From Branchiostoma floridae (taxonomy: Eukaryota; Chordata; Leptocardii; Amphioxiformes; Branchiostomatidae): a stretch of DNA of 64,000 nucleotides. The notes beneath the pieces were generated by a model. That model had not been told where the DNA came from, searched no databases, and saw nothing but the letters and a program-made list of their open reading frames with translations. Within the stretch, counting starts at the first letter, position 1. Each line of letters opens with the position of its first letter. The translations under genes and the position numbers were made by a program. The stretch is from the NCBI RefSeq assembly GCF_000003815.2, contig NW_023365731.1, positions 81,704-145,703 of the forward strand, given 5' to 3'. Of this stretch, positions 50,136 through 61,300 are shown piece by piece.

Positions 50136-50706
50136 ATTCTGTACTGATGAATACGACAGATAGTCGCCGAAACGTCTACGGAAGAATTAAAATGAAGGTT
50201 GTGAAACGAAGAAGACTTTGTTCAATTGATCTACCAACCTGATGAAACTATTTACGGATATAATGTGCCAAGTAGAATACAGAAGAAGCCGCTTATTACA
50301 CGGCCTATTTGCCAGTGCGTTTCGTGCAATTATCCGGCTGGTGCAATAATGCAAAGTTATCTAGCTGGGTTTGGGATTTTGGGATTCCGTGCAATTAACA
50401 GAGGAGTGCGTTAATCCTAAACTTAATGTCGCATTTACGAGATCAATTTAATATTTCCAATTTAGCTGACGCAGAAAAAATTGAGTACTATAAAGTGTTT
50501 TTGTTGTTGTTTTAGTTAGTTTCAGACTCTTTCCTTTCTCTTCACCGTCAGGTATCTCTCTACTGACGATAATGATGCAGCAAAGTAAGAACCAGACAAC
50601 TTGTGGGGTTGTAGTGTCTGGTCCTACTGCACAGCCGCAACCCATACAGACTCAGTCGTTGGATGTCAGCGTTGATCTCACACCAGGAAGAGATACTGCC
50701 ATGTCT

Positions 50707-51333
50707 GAAGATGTATACGAAAATGTCGATGATGTGGCTGAAGATGTATACGAAAATGACGATGATGTGTCTGAAGATGTATACGAAAATGACGATGATG
50801 TGTCTGAAGATGTATATGAAAATAATGATGGTGTGGCTGAAGATGTATATGAAAATAATGATGGTGTGGCTGAAGATGTATATGAAAATGATGATGGTGT
50901 GGCTGATGATGTATATGAAAATGATGATGATGTGGCTGTAGGTGTATATGAAAATGATGATGATGTGGCTGAAGATGTATATGAAAATAATGATGGTGTG
51001 GCTGAAGGTGTATATGAAAATAATGATGGTGTGGCTGAAGATGTTGATGAAAATGATGATAGTGTGGCTGAAGATGTTGATGAAAATGATGATAGTGTGG
51101 CTGAAGATGTATATGAAAATGATGATGGTGTGGCTGAAGATGTATATGAAAATAATGATGATGTGGCTGAAGATGTATATGAAAATAATGATGATGTGGC
51201 TGAAGATGTTGATGAAAATGATGATAGTGTGGCTGAAGATGTTGATGAAAATGATGATAGTGTGGCTGAAGATGTATACGAAAATGATGATGATGTGGCT
51301 GAAGATGTTAATGAAAATGATGATGGTGTGGCT
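50707..51333 (+). repeat. Nineteen 33-bp coding repeats (acidic Tyr-x-Asn array)
   Basis: Each unit encodes EDVYENDDDVA or a close variant. Higher-order structure is visible: the pair of EDVDENDDSVA units appears twice in the same context, so blocks of several units have duplicated together. Confidence 0.93.
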
Positions 51334-52249
51334 GTAGGTGTGTATGAATATGGCGTTGTCGACGATGACCAGGATTTAAACGAACCATCTGAGGGCACCA
51401 ATCATCCATCAGGTGAGTCATAATCAACTTTCGACGTACAAAGAACATAACTTTAGCTTTAGATTACATTCCAGATCTAGAATTTGACAGAGGATCTAAA
51501 ATTATATTAGAAAGTAACTATGTAGCTTATTTAGAACACTTTAAAAGATTTATTACTGTAAGAAGGTTCTTAAAATTGCCCAAATAGTACATAACGTAGA
51601 TGCTAACCGGCCTCTGTTCCCTGCTTCCTGTATTGTTGACTTCGCAGCTGGACAGTAGTGGCGTTTTTGTAGGAGCTGGCGTACAAATATATTTTTTGCC
51701 TTGGTAGGATGTGTAAATTGCTCTCGTCCCAGCCTCTTCACTGAACCAGTTACAAAATAATACATCATGTTTAAACATGTTAAGAATGTTTCTAACAATT
51801 TTCAATACCTGAGTAAACATTTAGAAAGCAAAAAAAGGTTGGAAATTTAAAAAAAAAAATGTTATTTCATGTCATGTCAGCTATCATGCGATTATTTTCA
51901 TAAGTTTGAAACTTATTCCTTGCTGCAGATGAGGGACCTGCTCATCGCGTCCTAAACTGTCCCTCCCGCTCATGCGCACTGCTGGTTTGTGCAGTCATCA
52001 CGGCATCCGCTGCAGTAGCAATGATCCTGTCAGGAGTCTTCATTACTGGGCCTCTGAAATCCCGTCCGTCCAGCCCTCCCTATACTACTACGCAGATCAG
52101 GAATATCGAGGTGAATAGTTTTATGATTGTTTGCACTACCTTGCCTTGCCTTATACACAACGGTACCCCATATATTGCTTTACAAATTGTGTTCTGAACT
52201 GATTGTGTTCAGAAAGGCAAAAATGGGGTGGGGTGGGGTGGGTGGTTTG

Positions 52250-52440
52250 TAAAAGTGCCTGCAACAACTTTGACGTCATATAACTCCCAAACGACTTGTG
52301 CTAGGGCAACCAAACTTGGTGACTTTTCCCAAAATATTGTTGTACAAAATTTATATTTTTTCGTGTTGCTATGGCAACGGGTTTCTGAAAGGCAAATTTG
52401 AGAAAAATTCACTAATTTTGGTTTAAAGAATGCGATTTTA
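52250..52440. repeat. Dispersed repeat in intron of copy F
   Basis: Shares the order GTGACTTTTCCCAAAAT ... GTTGCTATGGCAAC.GG ... AAAATTCACTAATTT with 53040-53220 in the same orientation. Class unknown. Confidence 0.45.
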
Positions 52441-53039
52441 AGATTTCTTACTAAATTACACTTGTTTTCATATATATTTAATATCTGACATATCTTATTG
52501 TGGCCTTATGGGATGCCTACAATTCAAAGCCCAGTCTGGATAGCGTTAAGAGAACAGTAATTAAAGTCAAAGTCAATTAGAGGATATTCGAACAAACTAA
52601 CATTTGACATCTAATGCCACTTTAATTATTTTAATAAAAATCTACGTAGTAAATGGTTTTCGTCTTTTTAATGTGCTTCTGGCTCCAGTGTCCTGCGCCT
52701 GGCGAAAAAAAGTACGGGAAACTAACATAAGTACTGCTTCCACAGGTTTTCTCATCGACTGCATACATCAACACAGCCAAGACAACTGTTGAATATGTCA
52801 CAACCACAAGAAAGAACTTACGTACCACTATCAGCAAGGAAGGTGAAGGTACATTTTTTTTTAAATTATCGATACATTGAAAAATGATATCTTTTACATA
52901 TTGAAAAATTAATATGTATAAGAAAGAAAACAGATAACTGAAATACAATTCTGGACCGGATTATCAGTTGCCGGTGTCTTCTGGGGGGGAACTCCTTTCT
53001 TAAGGTTTGCTCAAGTCATATAGCACTCTGTGTTAACCA

Positions 53040-53220
53040 TATGTCGCATAACGCTCGAACGGCTTAAGCTAGAGCCACTAAATTTAGTGACTTTTTCCAA
53101 AATTTAGTTGGCGACAAAGTTGGGAACGTTTTCCTATTTTGGGCGTTGCTATGGCAACCGGTTGTTAAAAGGAATTTTTGATGAAAATCGTTAATTTCGG
53201 TTCTAACAATGTATTTTTCG
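53040..53220. repeat. Second copy of the same dispersed repeat
   Basis: See 52250-52440. Further on, 53590-53780 is related in inverse orientation to 14440-14600 and 45840-45960 (CATACCTTGAAGTTTTATGGGA against CCC..AAACTTCAAGGTATG-like text). Confidence 0.4.
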
Positions 53221-53890
53221 GGTTAACTTACTACATTGAATCTTATTTTGCATGACTAGAATCTTATGTGTTTTAGTTGATTTTAACATTAGTATAATAA
53301 ACCATGCATAAATTACGCTATTTCAATGACGTCATCGGGCAAAATCCAAGATGCCGGACCAGTGGCCCAGACCAACCATAACTAGCTTATTATCCTTAAA
53401 ATCTGTAACTTATAATTAGTACCTTTTTTTATTTCATATAAAACAATCAAGTAAACGTTTTTAGTCTATTTAGGATTTCTTTCGGTTCTTTGCTGAAAAA
53501 AAATATATTTTTGAAAATTAAAGTTGACAATGCGTTTAACGAGAAAAGGTGTACTAGACCGTCCTATTTTTCTGTTATCTAGACTTGCCGTTACATTTTA
53601 TGTGGCATACCTTGAAGTTTTATGGGAATGCCCTTTTTTCATGCTTTCGGCCAATAGTAATAATTGATGGCCTCCTAATGACGTCATATTACAATGTTAC
53701 AATGACGTAAAATTTCTTTCACTTTTCATATTTTACGTCTAAGCCATTCCCTGAAATTTTAGTCACATAATAAGTCGTTTGAGTTAGAGGACCTCAAAAG
53801 CCACCTAAAAGTATCGGTCTGAATAGGGATAATGGTATCTATGTTATTTTTTATACTTGAATGTAATTTAATCTGTGACGGTAGTCAACA

Positions 53891-54291
53891 TAATGTTACA
53901 ATTTTAAGACCATATATCGGTGCACAAAATAAAGCGCTTCCCTCGACAGAGACGAGGGCCGATACCGATTGCCAATCACCTTTAACTAATCTCCAACCAG
54001 ATCCTACAATGGCATAAGATAGTACTAAACTGGCCAAGGAGTGTAGTCTTGTAGCGAAACACACTCCTAGGCCGGCTTTACTCCTCTGCCAGCTTTTGAT
54101 ACTATCTTATGCTACTGTAGGATCTGCTTGGACCCTTTGACCCTTTGCTGACGTCACACTTCCGTTCAGGATAGGTGACTAAGGCTCTGGGTCATTTCAA
54201 CTTGAGAAGGATCAGAGGACTCAGATCGCAAGCTTGTTGGTAAGCGCTTTATTTTGTGCACGGATATATGGTCCTAGAATTATAACATGAT
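53891..54291. mobile_element. Foldback MITE in the last intron of copy F
   Basis: Outer inverted ends are TGTTACAATTTTAAGACC and GGTCCTAGAATTATAACA, extended by CACAAAATAAAGCGCTT and its inverse. An inner hairpin (CAGATCCTACA...TGTAGGATCTG) sits in the middle. The matching intron of copy E is only 484 bp and lacks it. Confidence 0.7.
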
Positions 54292-54490
54292 GTTCTATTG
54301 TCGTTTTAGGGACGAAGAAAGATGGTGGAGAACGTCACGTCATCACGTTTGGTGGGCGGGGATCGACACTGGGGAAGTTCGCTCGCCTAAGTGGAATTGC
54401 TGTATCTTCTAGGAACGAGATATTTGTAGTTGACCATAACAACGATCGCGTCCAAGTATTTAACATGAATGGGGTTTACATCCGTCATTT

Positions 54491-56250
54491 TTGCCTTGCC
54501 GCCAGGCAAGGCTTTACGCCAGCTTTCTTCCTTGGACGGACGGACGGACCTGTTAACCTTGCTCTTCCAAAGACCCTTTCAAAGGCCCTTCCAAATCGCC
54601 TTTCTCATGGACAAGTTTGACGGCTTAGGCAGACAATGGTACATCCCTGTTGAATTTTAAACCGTCCATTTTACGTATTTGTTTCTGTTTGCGGTCGGTT
54701 CTAAAAGCACTTAATATTTGGTTACATTGAATAAATGAAGCGTTTGTATGGGAAAATTCCAAATTCATTTGGAGTGACATAAAATCAAGTGCATTATCTC
54801 GCAACAAGAATTGCATTAGCTATTCATAAAGATGAAACAATTTCCAAATCAGGCTAATAAATTGTATGTGAATATATAAGTAGCCATGACGTCATCAAAA
54901 CGTTGGAGAGGCCTTCCGAGACCGCAGCAAAACGCTAACGTGAGTTTAGGAGAGCGCCAGCTCAAAACGTCACACGAGAAGTCGCAATAGATAATATTTA
55001 GGATCATTTTGTTATATCGCTGTGGCTATTGACACACTGAGTGTGCCTATAGCCTAAACAGGCTATTGACACACCGAGATTCCAGCCAGCCAATCAGAGC
55101 TTGTAACATGCCTTTCCCGACATTATTTTGCCAGGCTCTCGTCTCATTACAAACTTTTCACATAAGTAACAGTTGTTTAGACATTTTTCGGAGGATTAGA
55201 CATTAGAATCTTTGAATCTTGGAATGAACGGACGTATTCAAGTTATGCCTTAGATTTGGATACCTGTTAATACAAGTTGGTACTGTGAATGTTAGCATGG
55301 CGTAGGTTAGCGTGATTAGTCGCCACACTGCCGACCCCGGTTCGAACCCGCCTAGTGAAAGTTTTTTTTTTTCAATTGTCCTTTTACCTTTTTACAACAT
55401 CCATTTGATATAAGAATATTTTCGTCATGCGACCAGAACCATGAAAACCCACCTTTGGGACTTTTTGGTCTGCATTTTCAAGAGTGCATGTTTAGGTAAC
55501 AGTTACGTTTATTTTTTTCAGCCGCAGAATCCACCCGCTACGTTCTTATTTTGGACGGTACACTCATTATTTCTTTTAAATTGGACCAGGGACCCCTGAA
55601 ATAATAAAATGTGGGGTTTTCAAAGGATAAAAGCTCCTTGGGTTTTCTAACCATAATTCTGCGGTATTTTTGCTCAAAATTCACGCCGTCGAAGCATATA
55701 TTTCCGCGCCGCTATGTCATCCAAACATATCGGTTGATCTCGCTATGACGCTACAAAGTTCTTTCAAAATAATGAAAGTAAAACAACAACTATAACTTCG
55801 CTTCACTTGTGATATCAGTTTTGAGGCCGCAAATTCTCCCTAACGGCAGGAATTCGTCGGCAAACACAGCTGAAAACGTGTTCCAACATGGTCACATGCG
55901 GTGTTTGCATGGTACTAAATATAGTTAGCTCATTTGCATACTTGTGACTGGCTACATGCGGCCTATACCGTAAACACGTGAAAAAGATCGTATTTTGGGT
56001 TGATGATGGGCACAGAATGCCATTTGTATTTTCAGAGTGTTGCCTTTCAAATATAATCGTAAGATTTTCTCATTTTCGTGGTTTCTAGTGTCAAAATTTT
56101 AATAATACGTATTTAGCAGACAAGCAAATTATCCTTACTGCACGCCAAGGCACAGCATTTTGCCTTGCCGGGCTTGAAGTGCCGACCTACCTTTTCCTGA
56201 CGATATTCCTACCACGCGGCAAGGCACAGCTTTTTTAAAAAGATTTCTTG
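54491..56250. mobile_element. DNA-transposon-like insertion splitting an NHL exon
   Basis: The insertion lies between the codons for VYIRHF and LTTVPGK, which are adjacent in copies D and E. TGCCTTGCCGC at 54492 is matched in inverse by GCGGCAAGGCA ending at 56226. TTT on both sides may be the target duplication. An internal TGCCTTGCCGG at 56161 hints at nesting. It also holds GGCTATTGACACAC twice (near 55030 and 55064) and a tRNA-like piece. No transposase frame is visible, so it is non-autonomous. Confidence 0.7.
55290..55370 (+). mobile_element. tRNA-like SINE head fragment
   Basis: A perfect box B (GGTTCGAACCC, 55339-55349) lies after a weak box A (TGGCGTAGGTTAGCGTG), and a T run follows. 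The anticodon arm is too short for a real tRNA. Confidence 0.4.
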
Positions 56251-57552
56251 TTTGACAACTGTCCCCGGGAAACCTGGCAGGAACATGGTTCCTGAGGATA
56301 TCTCAATTGACGGCAATGATAACCTGTGGGTAGTGGGCAAGCTGGTATTTGTTGGCTCCTATGCTGTACAATATCACAGGGATGGTCAAGCTTTGGCTAA
56401 GATTGGGATTCCAAACAACATAGTCTCTCGTGCTATTGCGGTGGATGTGCAAAGTAACAAAATTCTTGTCACTAATAAAGACATAGGCAGCTGTGATATA
56501 AACATATTTCATTCGAACGGTAATTTTGTGAGGAAGCTACATTTAGGGGTTTCATGTTCACCGTCAATCGCCGTCAATGGGGATGGAAACATTCTTGAGA
56601 TAGAAAATAACATTGTTCACGTGTTTAACCAGACAGGACATCTTCTGTACAATTTTGGGGGTGAGGGAAGGGATAATGGTGGGCTGACATATCCCCGAGG
56701 TGTCTGTACGGACATGTCTGGTCATATCTTGGTGGCAGATCAAGGAAACTGGCGTGAAAAGGGTTGGGTGTCCATGTATACAAGTCTAGGAACATTTGTT
56801 CGCAAAGTGGCTACTGGATTGTGGAAGCCACATCGTATTGCAGTAGGACCAGAAGGACAGCTGGTAGTCACTGATGAAGGAGATCACACTGTAACTATCT
56901 ACAGCACGTACTAAATCTATTGGAATAGAAAGTTTTTCCGTCAAGATGTAAAGGAGAACAATGTGTAAAAAAGGCAAGGAGTGATGAATTCCATTTTCTT
57001 GTAGATTAACAGGCCTATCGTAAGCCTTAAGCGTGGTTTTTGATTTTGAAATGGTCAATTTTTATTAATATAACAAACACGTACATGGCCAAACATGTTT
57101 TGGGTCTGTTCATAAGTAGTCTTCAATGTTAGAGAATACAACTATGTTAAGCGGCATAGTTGAGCTATATTACAATCTTTTGACACGACAAAAGTACTAA
57201 GCTGCCATTGGCTTATTGTCGACGGCGGTCAGTGACCTGCTAGCAGCCATCTGATTGGTCCTTGCTAGAAACCGACAGAAATCTAGTGCATGTCAAATAG
57301 TGTACACGGGGGGCTGGGGGGGGGGGGGGCTCTCCTAAAGTTTTCCTTCCCCTTGCTGTAACTGTATTGCACTGGATGCATCATGCTCAAGCTTTCCCCG
57401 CATCTTTAATTTATTTGTTACCCCTTGTCGAAAACACGTCTGCATTCTTTATCGGTCATCCTACCCTACACAGCACTTTCCTACATGTATTACGACGAAT
57501 GTGGTAAGTGTACAGATTTCCAACGTCGAAGGGGACAGCAACCGACAACTAC

Positions 57553-57748
57553 TAAAGCCCCCTTTACAACTCAAGAATTTAGCTCGGATGAGTGGTCAGC
57601 GAGCTCTAAATTACGAGGAGGTATGAGCCTGATGCCGACAAAGAAACTCTGCCATTTGTTCGTAGGCATCAGGGTCATTCCTCCTCGTAATTTAGAGCTC
57701 GCTGACAACTCGGCCGAGCTAAATTCTTGATTTGTAAAGGGGGCTTTA
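57553..57748. mobile_element. Foldback MITE (about 195 bp)
   Basis: The arms begin TAAAGCCCCCTTTACAA and end TTGTAAAGGGGGCTTTA. They stay complementary for about 80 bp through the AGCGAGCTCTAAATTACGAG block. The target duplication is unclear. Confidence 0.7.
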
Positions 57749-57861
57749 CCACAGTATTATCAAGTCAACGTTTTCGGTATGGATTCGGTACAATTGATAT
57801 ACATGCGTATCTTTACGATGTCCGAAAACAAACCATTTGATGTCCCTCCCTTAGATCCATG

Positions 57862-58027
57862 GTGCAGTCGAGTTGTGTGAAGTAACTTGTCGAGTATTGG
57901 GCTCGGATACTAGAGGTCCCAAATTCGATACCCGCCATGCCCGACTTCGGTCGGGGAGATAACATGAGCCTGGGTAAAATACTACCTTTACCTTCTGTCT
58001 GTATTTTGTATGAGGCACTGTTAAATG
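57862..58027 (+). mobile_element. tRNA-derived SINE copy (plus strand)
   Basis: Degenerate box A, a box-B-like GGTCCCAAATTCGATACCC, then a shortened body ending in TACCTTTACCTTCTGTCTGT. Related to 37455-37711 but without most of the central block. Confidence 0.5.
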
Positions 58028-58160
58028 TACAACACAACACGCTGTATTCCGTATCACCCGAGGTACCAGCCCAACCGCGGGCAGGATCGCCCGAAGGCCG
58101 GTGGGCGATCCGACCCGCGGGAGGGCTGGGACCAAGGGTGATGCGGAATACACCGTGTTG
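58028..58160. mobile_element. Hairpin MITE (about 130 bp)
   Basis: CAACACGCTGTATTCCG...CGGAATACACCGTGTTG with a GC-rich core (GGGCGATC / GATCGCCC). It abuts the SINE on its left. Confidence 0.7.
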
Positions 58161-58358
58161 TATTTTATTTATGTCATACCCACCTGAGAAAACAAGTATT
58201 TCGATGCGAAATGCGCCAGAATTTGCTTGTGTATGTATGTTCATACAACAACAACATTTGACCCTCCATGGTACAGTCGCCAGTTCACCCCGCCGGGACA
58301 TTCACCTTTGAACCCAGCACATGATCAACAGGTGGTAACGTTAGTATAGTACACAAAC

Positions 58359-61300
58359 ATGTCGGGGCAAGTCGCCATGAAACATTTCCTTCTCCTTCTC
58401 CTCTTGGTCAGTTCTGTGGCTAAACCTACCACCAAGGAAGTCTCTTCTAAGGCATGGCTCATAGAAAACAGCGTGGAGTACAGTCAGATCATATTCAACC
58501 CGGCGAAGAACAACTTCTTAGCCCTTGGCAGCAACCCCCATGTCTTCGACGTGATAGACATGTCCTCCGGTAAGCCTTCGAACTCGCTGCGGTTCGCACT
58601 GCCCCTCCCCGGGCAGATGCTAGCCGTGGAGCCCGATGGAGCTCTCGTGGCGGTCGCGCACAACTCTTACGTCAGTTTCATCGTCCTGGGAGCCACCGTG
58701 CCCTACATGAACACGTACACGGTGCCGGTCGTCGAAACGTCCGGCATGGTGGTGGTGAACAGGACGGTCTGTATCTGGCCGGGCTATGGACAGTGGACAA
58801 ACGTCGTTTGTGTTTCTCATGGCGGCACGTACGAAAGGTACTATAACTTATCATTCATCTATAATATAGTTAGTCATTAAAGGTGGTATCTCACTGCACG
58901 TGGGGCACCGTTGTGGCACTGCGGGCTCGAAAGATTACACAGCGAATTTTCTTACGGTTTGTGTATTTTCTTGTCTTCTTATTCATACTTGTATTACACA
59001 ATATCTAAATTATAAAAATCGGCGAAAATAACACAACAGTGCCGCAGTGAACGAACCCCGCAGTGCCGCACAGGTGACCCAAGTGCAATGAGATACCACC
59101 CTAACTACGAATAGCTGCCAAGTCTTTAGAGTTCTTGCAGTTGTAAACCTGTGGTCTGAAGAAGGTAATAATTTACATGTATTGTTGCCGGAAACACGCA
59201 AAAACACGCCCCCACTCCTCATCGGTCATTGGCCCCTACATAAATTTGTCATCTTCTGAAATTATTACTGTGCTGGGTGTTTAATTTTCTAAATATCACC
59301 TGTTTCGATTGCTTATGATATAGGATGCATGGGAGCTTCGTGGTGGTATCGGTGGCATATAACAATCATGTGACCCTCATAACTTATAGCATAGTACTCT
59401 TATTTTCAAATGGTAACATTGAGAGGTAAAGGTAAATAAAGGCTTGGTAATAGCATGGGCTTTCACCCCAAGCCAGTGTGTGACGTTAACGTAGCAGGTT
59501 GATGAAAACGATGTAACTATTAAATAATTTATACTGTATAACGAAGGTAGAACCCTCTAGCATCAGAGGTTAGGCTCCGATCTGGCTCGTATTTTTAATG
59601 TGCGCACTAGCTTATAAACAAAGGGACGTACGCTGGTAAAATAGAAAGCCCGACAAGAGCGTCTAGAAAGAATGTAAAAAACCTAGTCGGTGCCTAATGT
59701 CTGCTTGGAGAATAGACAGAAAGAAAGTATAAAATATAGGGAAAGAAAATTGCCTGGTCAGCGTTCTCATCCTAAAAGAGATCCGAGCCAAAAACTAAAC
59801 GGCTGCATGGACGCGTGTTTGTAGCGGTGAGAAATTCCCTTTTAGCCAGTCGAACTCATCTCAAAAGTTAGATTGGTGAAAGTTTGTTTGGAACTGAAGA
59901 AATTAGCAGGTAAAGTTGGGTAGCCGCGCGCTATGTCGGAGGTACACAGTCCTTGATTCTGAGTGATGCGGTTGACTGGTGGCAGCTAAAAAGTGCCTGT
60001 TACTGTGCTTGGCTAACTGCATTTTGCAAATGTCATAAAAAAGACTGTGTGTCTAGAGGTTGTTGGGAATTTTTTTACATGATGAATGGTGAATGTGCTC
60101 AACAAAGAATGAATAATATCAATATATCACAAGTACTGTTCATTATGAACGCGCCCATTTTAAACACGTATTATAACATAGAAGTCTATGGGAAGAAGAA
60201 ACAGATCAATGAGACCTTACTGTTGGTCTTCTTCCCCTTTTCTAGGTGCCCTTACCAGATCTACGGCGGTGCCCTTGCGTTCCTCCACCCCAACAGGAAG
60301 TGGGTGTACTCCCCTAACACTGGAGTGTCTCCGCAGTCTGTCAACAAGTTCATGGTCAACTCCACCTGTGTGTATCGGCTGTGAGTTCCTTCGCCAATAA
60401 GCTAATGTTTTCAGCGACGTTTGTGGTTGGGTGTATCTGTTTGTTTATGTGGGGACAGCCAAACTTGCGGATGGATCCGTATGAGATTTGTTGTCGGTAA
60501 AACGAAGGATAAGTTCGATTTTGCACATCCTATTCCACTGTTTTCTCCCATCAGTTAACCATATTTGCGATTATCATTTTGAGCCACAGTCAAATGATCT
60601 GACCATTTAAGTAATATAGGGTTTGAGGAAAATGTGACGTGCCAGATATTTCTTTCATATGGCGTTTAGATATGTCGAGTTATTGCGAGTTTTCTGTTTA
60701 CCTTCAAGGGAAACATATTGTTTTTCCCACGTTTCTTTCTCCTCTTCTTCTCCAAACAAATAAGGTTATTAACCTGTACCAGATGGCTGTCACCATGGTT
60801 ACTGGAGGTTACACCAAATTACACAATGTAGCACGTGGCAGCTAGGAGAGATTCGGAGGTCATCGTACACAGAGCAGTACTTACTAATAGTTAGATTATG
60901 TGATGGCAAAATTATGTATATGCCTACAGAAATAATCGTCTTATACTTCTTTTATGTTTTGATGTGTGATGATAGAATTATCAACTTTAGATACTTCTTA
61001 ATTCAACTTGTCTTATAGATGGGAAAACCCAAACTTTGGAGAGTACTACTACGGACGGCACTGGTGGTTTTCCTATGAAGGTAGTCGGGCTTTCCTCGAC
61101 AATGGCTTGACTCTCACTGCGTCGGACGACCAAAACACAGACATGGAAGTCCACGGCTACTTCAATGCAAGCACTGGGTAAGCTGTTATCTGTATACTCC
61201 TTTTTTGTGTAGACGTAGGTGAAGCAAATCCTGACTAAAAAGGCAACATTTTCCAGAAAATGCAGGATGTTTCCCTTCCCTCGAAACTATACCGTAAGGC

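Larger units (their letters stand above)
48850..50571. repeat. Right arm of the inverted repeat (upstream of copy F)
   Basis: Inverse copy of 48033-48735, made longer by two inserted elements (49143-49365 and 49689-50135). The two arms are separated by a spacer of about 115 bp centred near 48.8 kb. The promoter and 5' UTR of copy F should lie here. Confidence 0.75.
50572..56914 (+). pseudogene. NHL-repeat type II membrane protein, copy F (transposon in last exon)
   Basis: Exons 50572-51412, 51929-52110, 52746-52848 (or 52842) and 54310 onward, with consistent phases (1, 0, 1). Exon 1 is open: a 45-residue leader, then 19 acidic 11-residue repeats (14 with VYEN, four with VDEN, one with VNEN), then DLNEPSEGTNHPSG. 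Exon 2 gives RVLNCPSRSC and a membrane segment (LLVCAVITASAAVAMILSG). Exon 3 is a Thr-rich stalk. Exon 4 starts the NHL propeller but is cut near 54490 by an insertion of about 1.76 kb; the propeller resumes at about 56251 and is open to TAA 56912-56914. Read through the insertion, translation stops at 54658-54660. The gene is probably dead as a full-length receptor, although the cytoplasmic and membrane parts could still be made. Confidence 0.8.
56915..58358. other. Spacer between copy F and the secreted-protein gene
   Basis: The first 150 bp are the 3' flank of copy F, homologous in inverse to that of copy D (39105-39244). Then come a G-rich run (57308-57330), a foldback element, a SINE and a second foldback element. 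No gene seen. Confidence 0.6.

Noticed and set aside
50707-51333. CRISPR-like array
   Set aside because: Units are contiguous coding repeats without spacers, in eukaryotic DNA.
50652-51401. Long Ser/Thr-rich frame antisense to the acidic repeats (also at 42049-42624 and 47227-47622)
   Set aside because: Shadow of a 33-bp periodic repeat that is free of stops in several frames; the spliced sense gene explains it.
57308-57330. G-run as a regulatory quadruplex
   Set aside because: A homopolymer run in repeat-rich spacer with no linked gene start; nothing supports a function.
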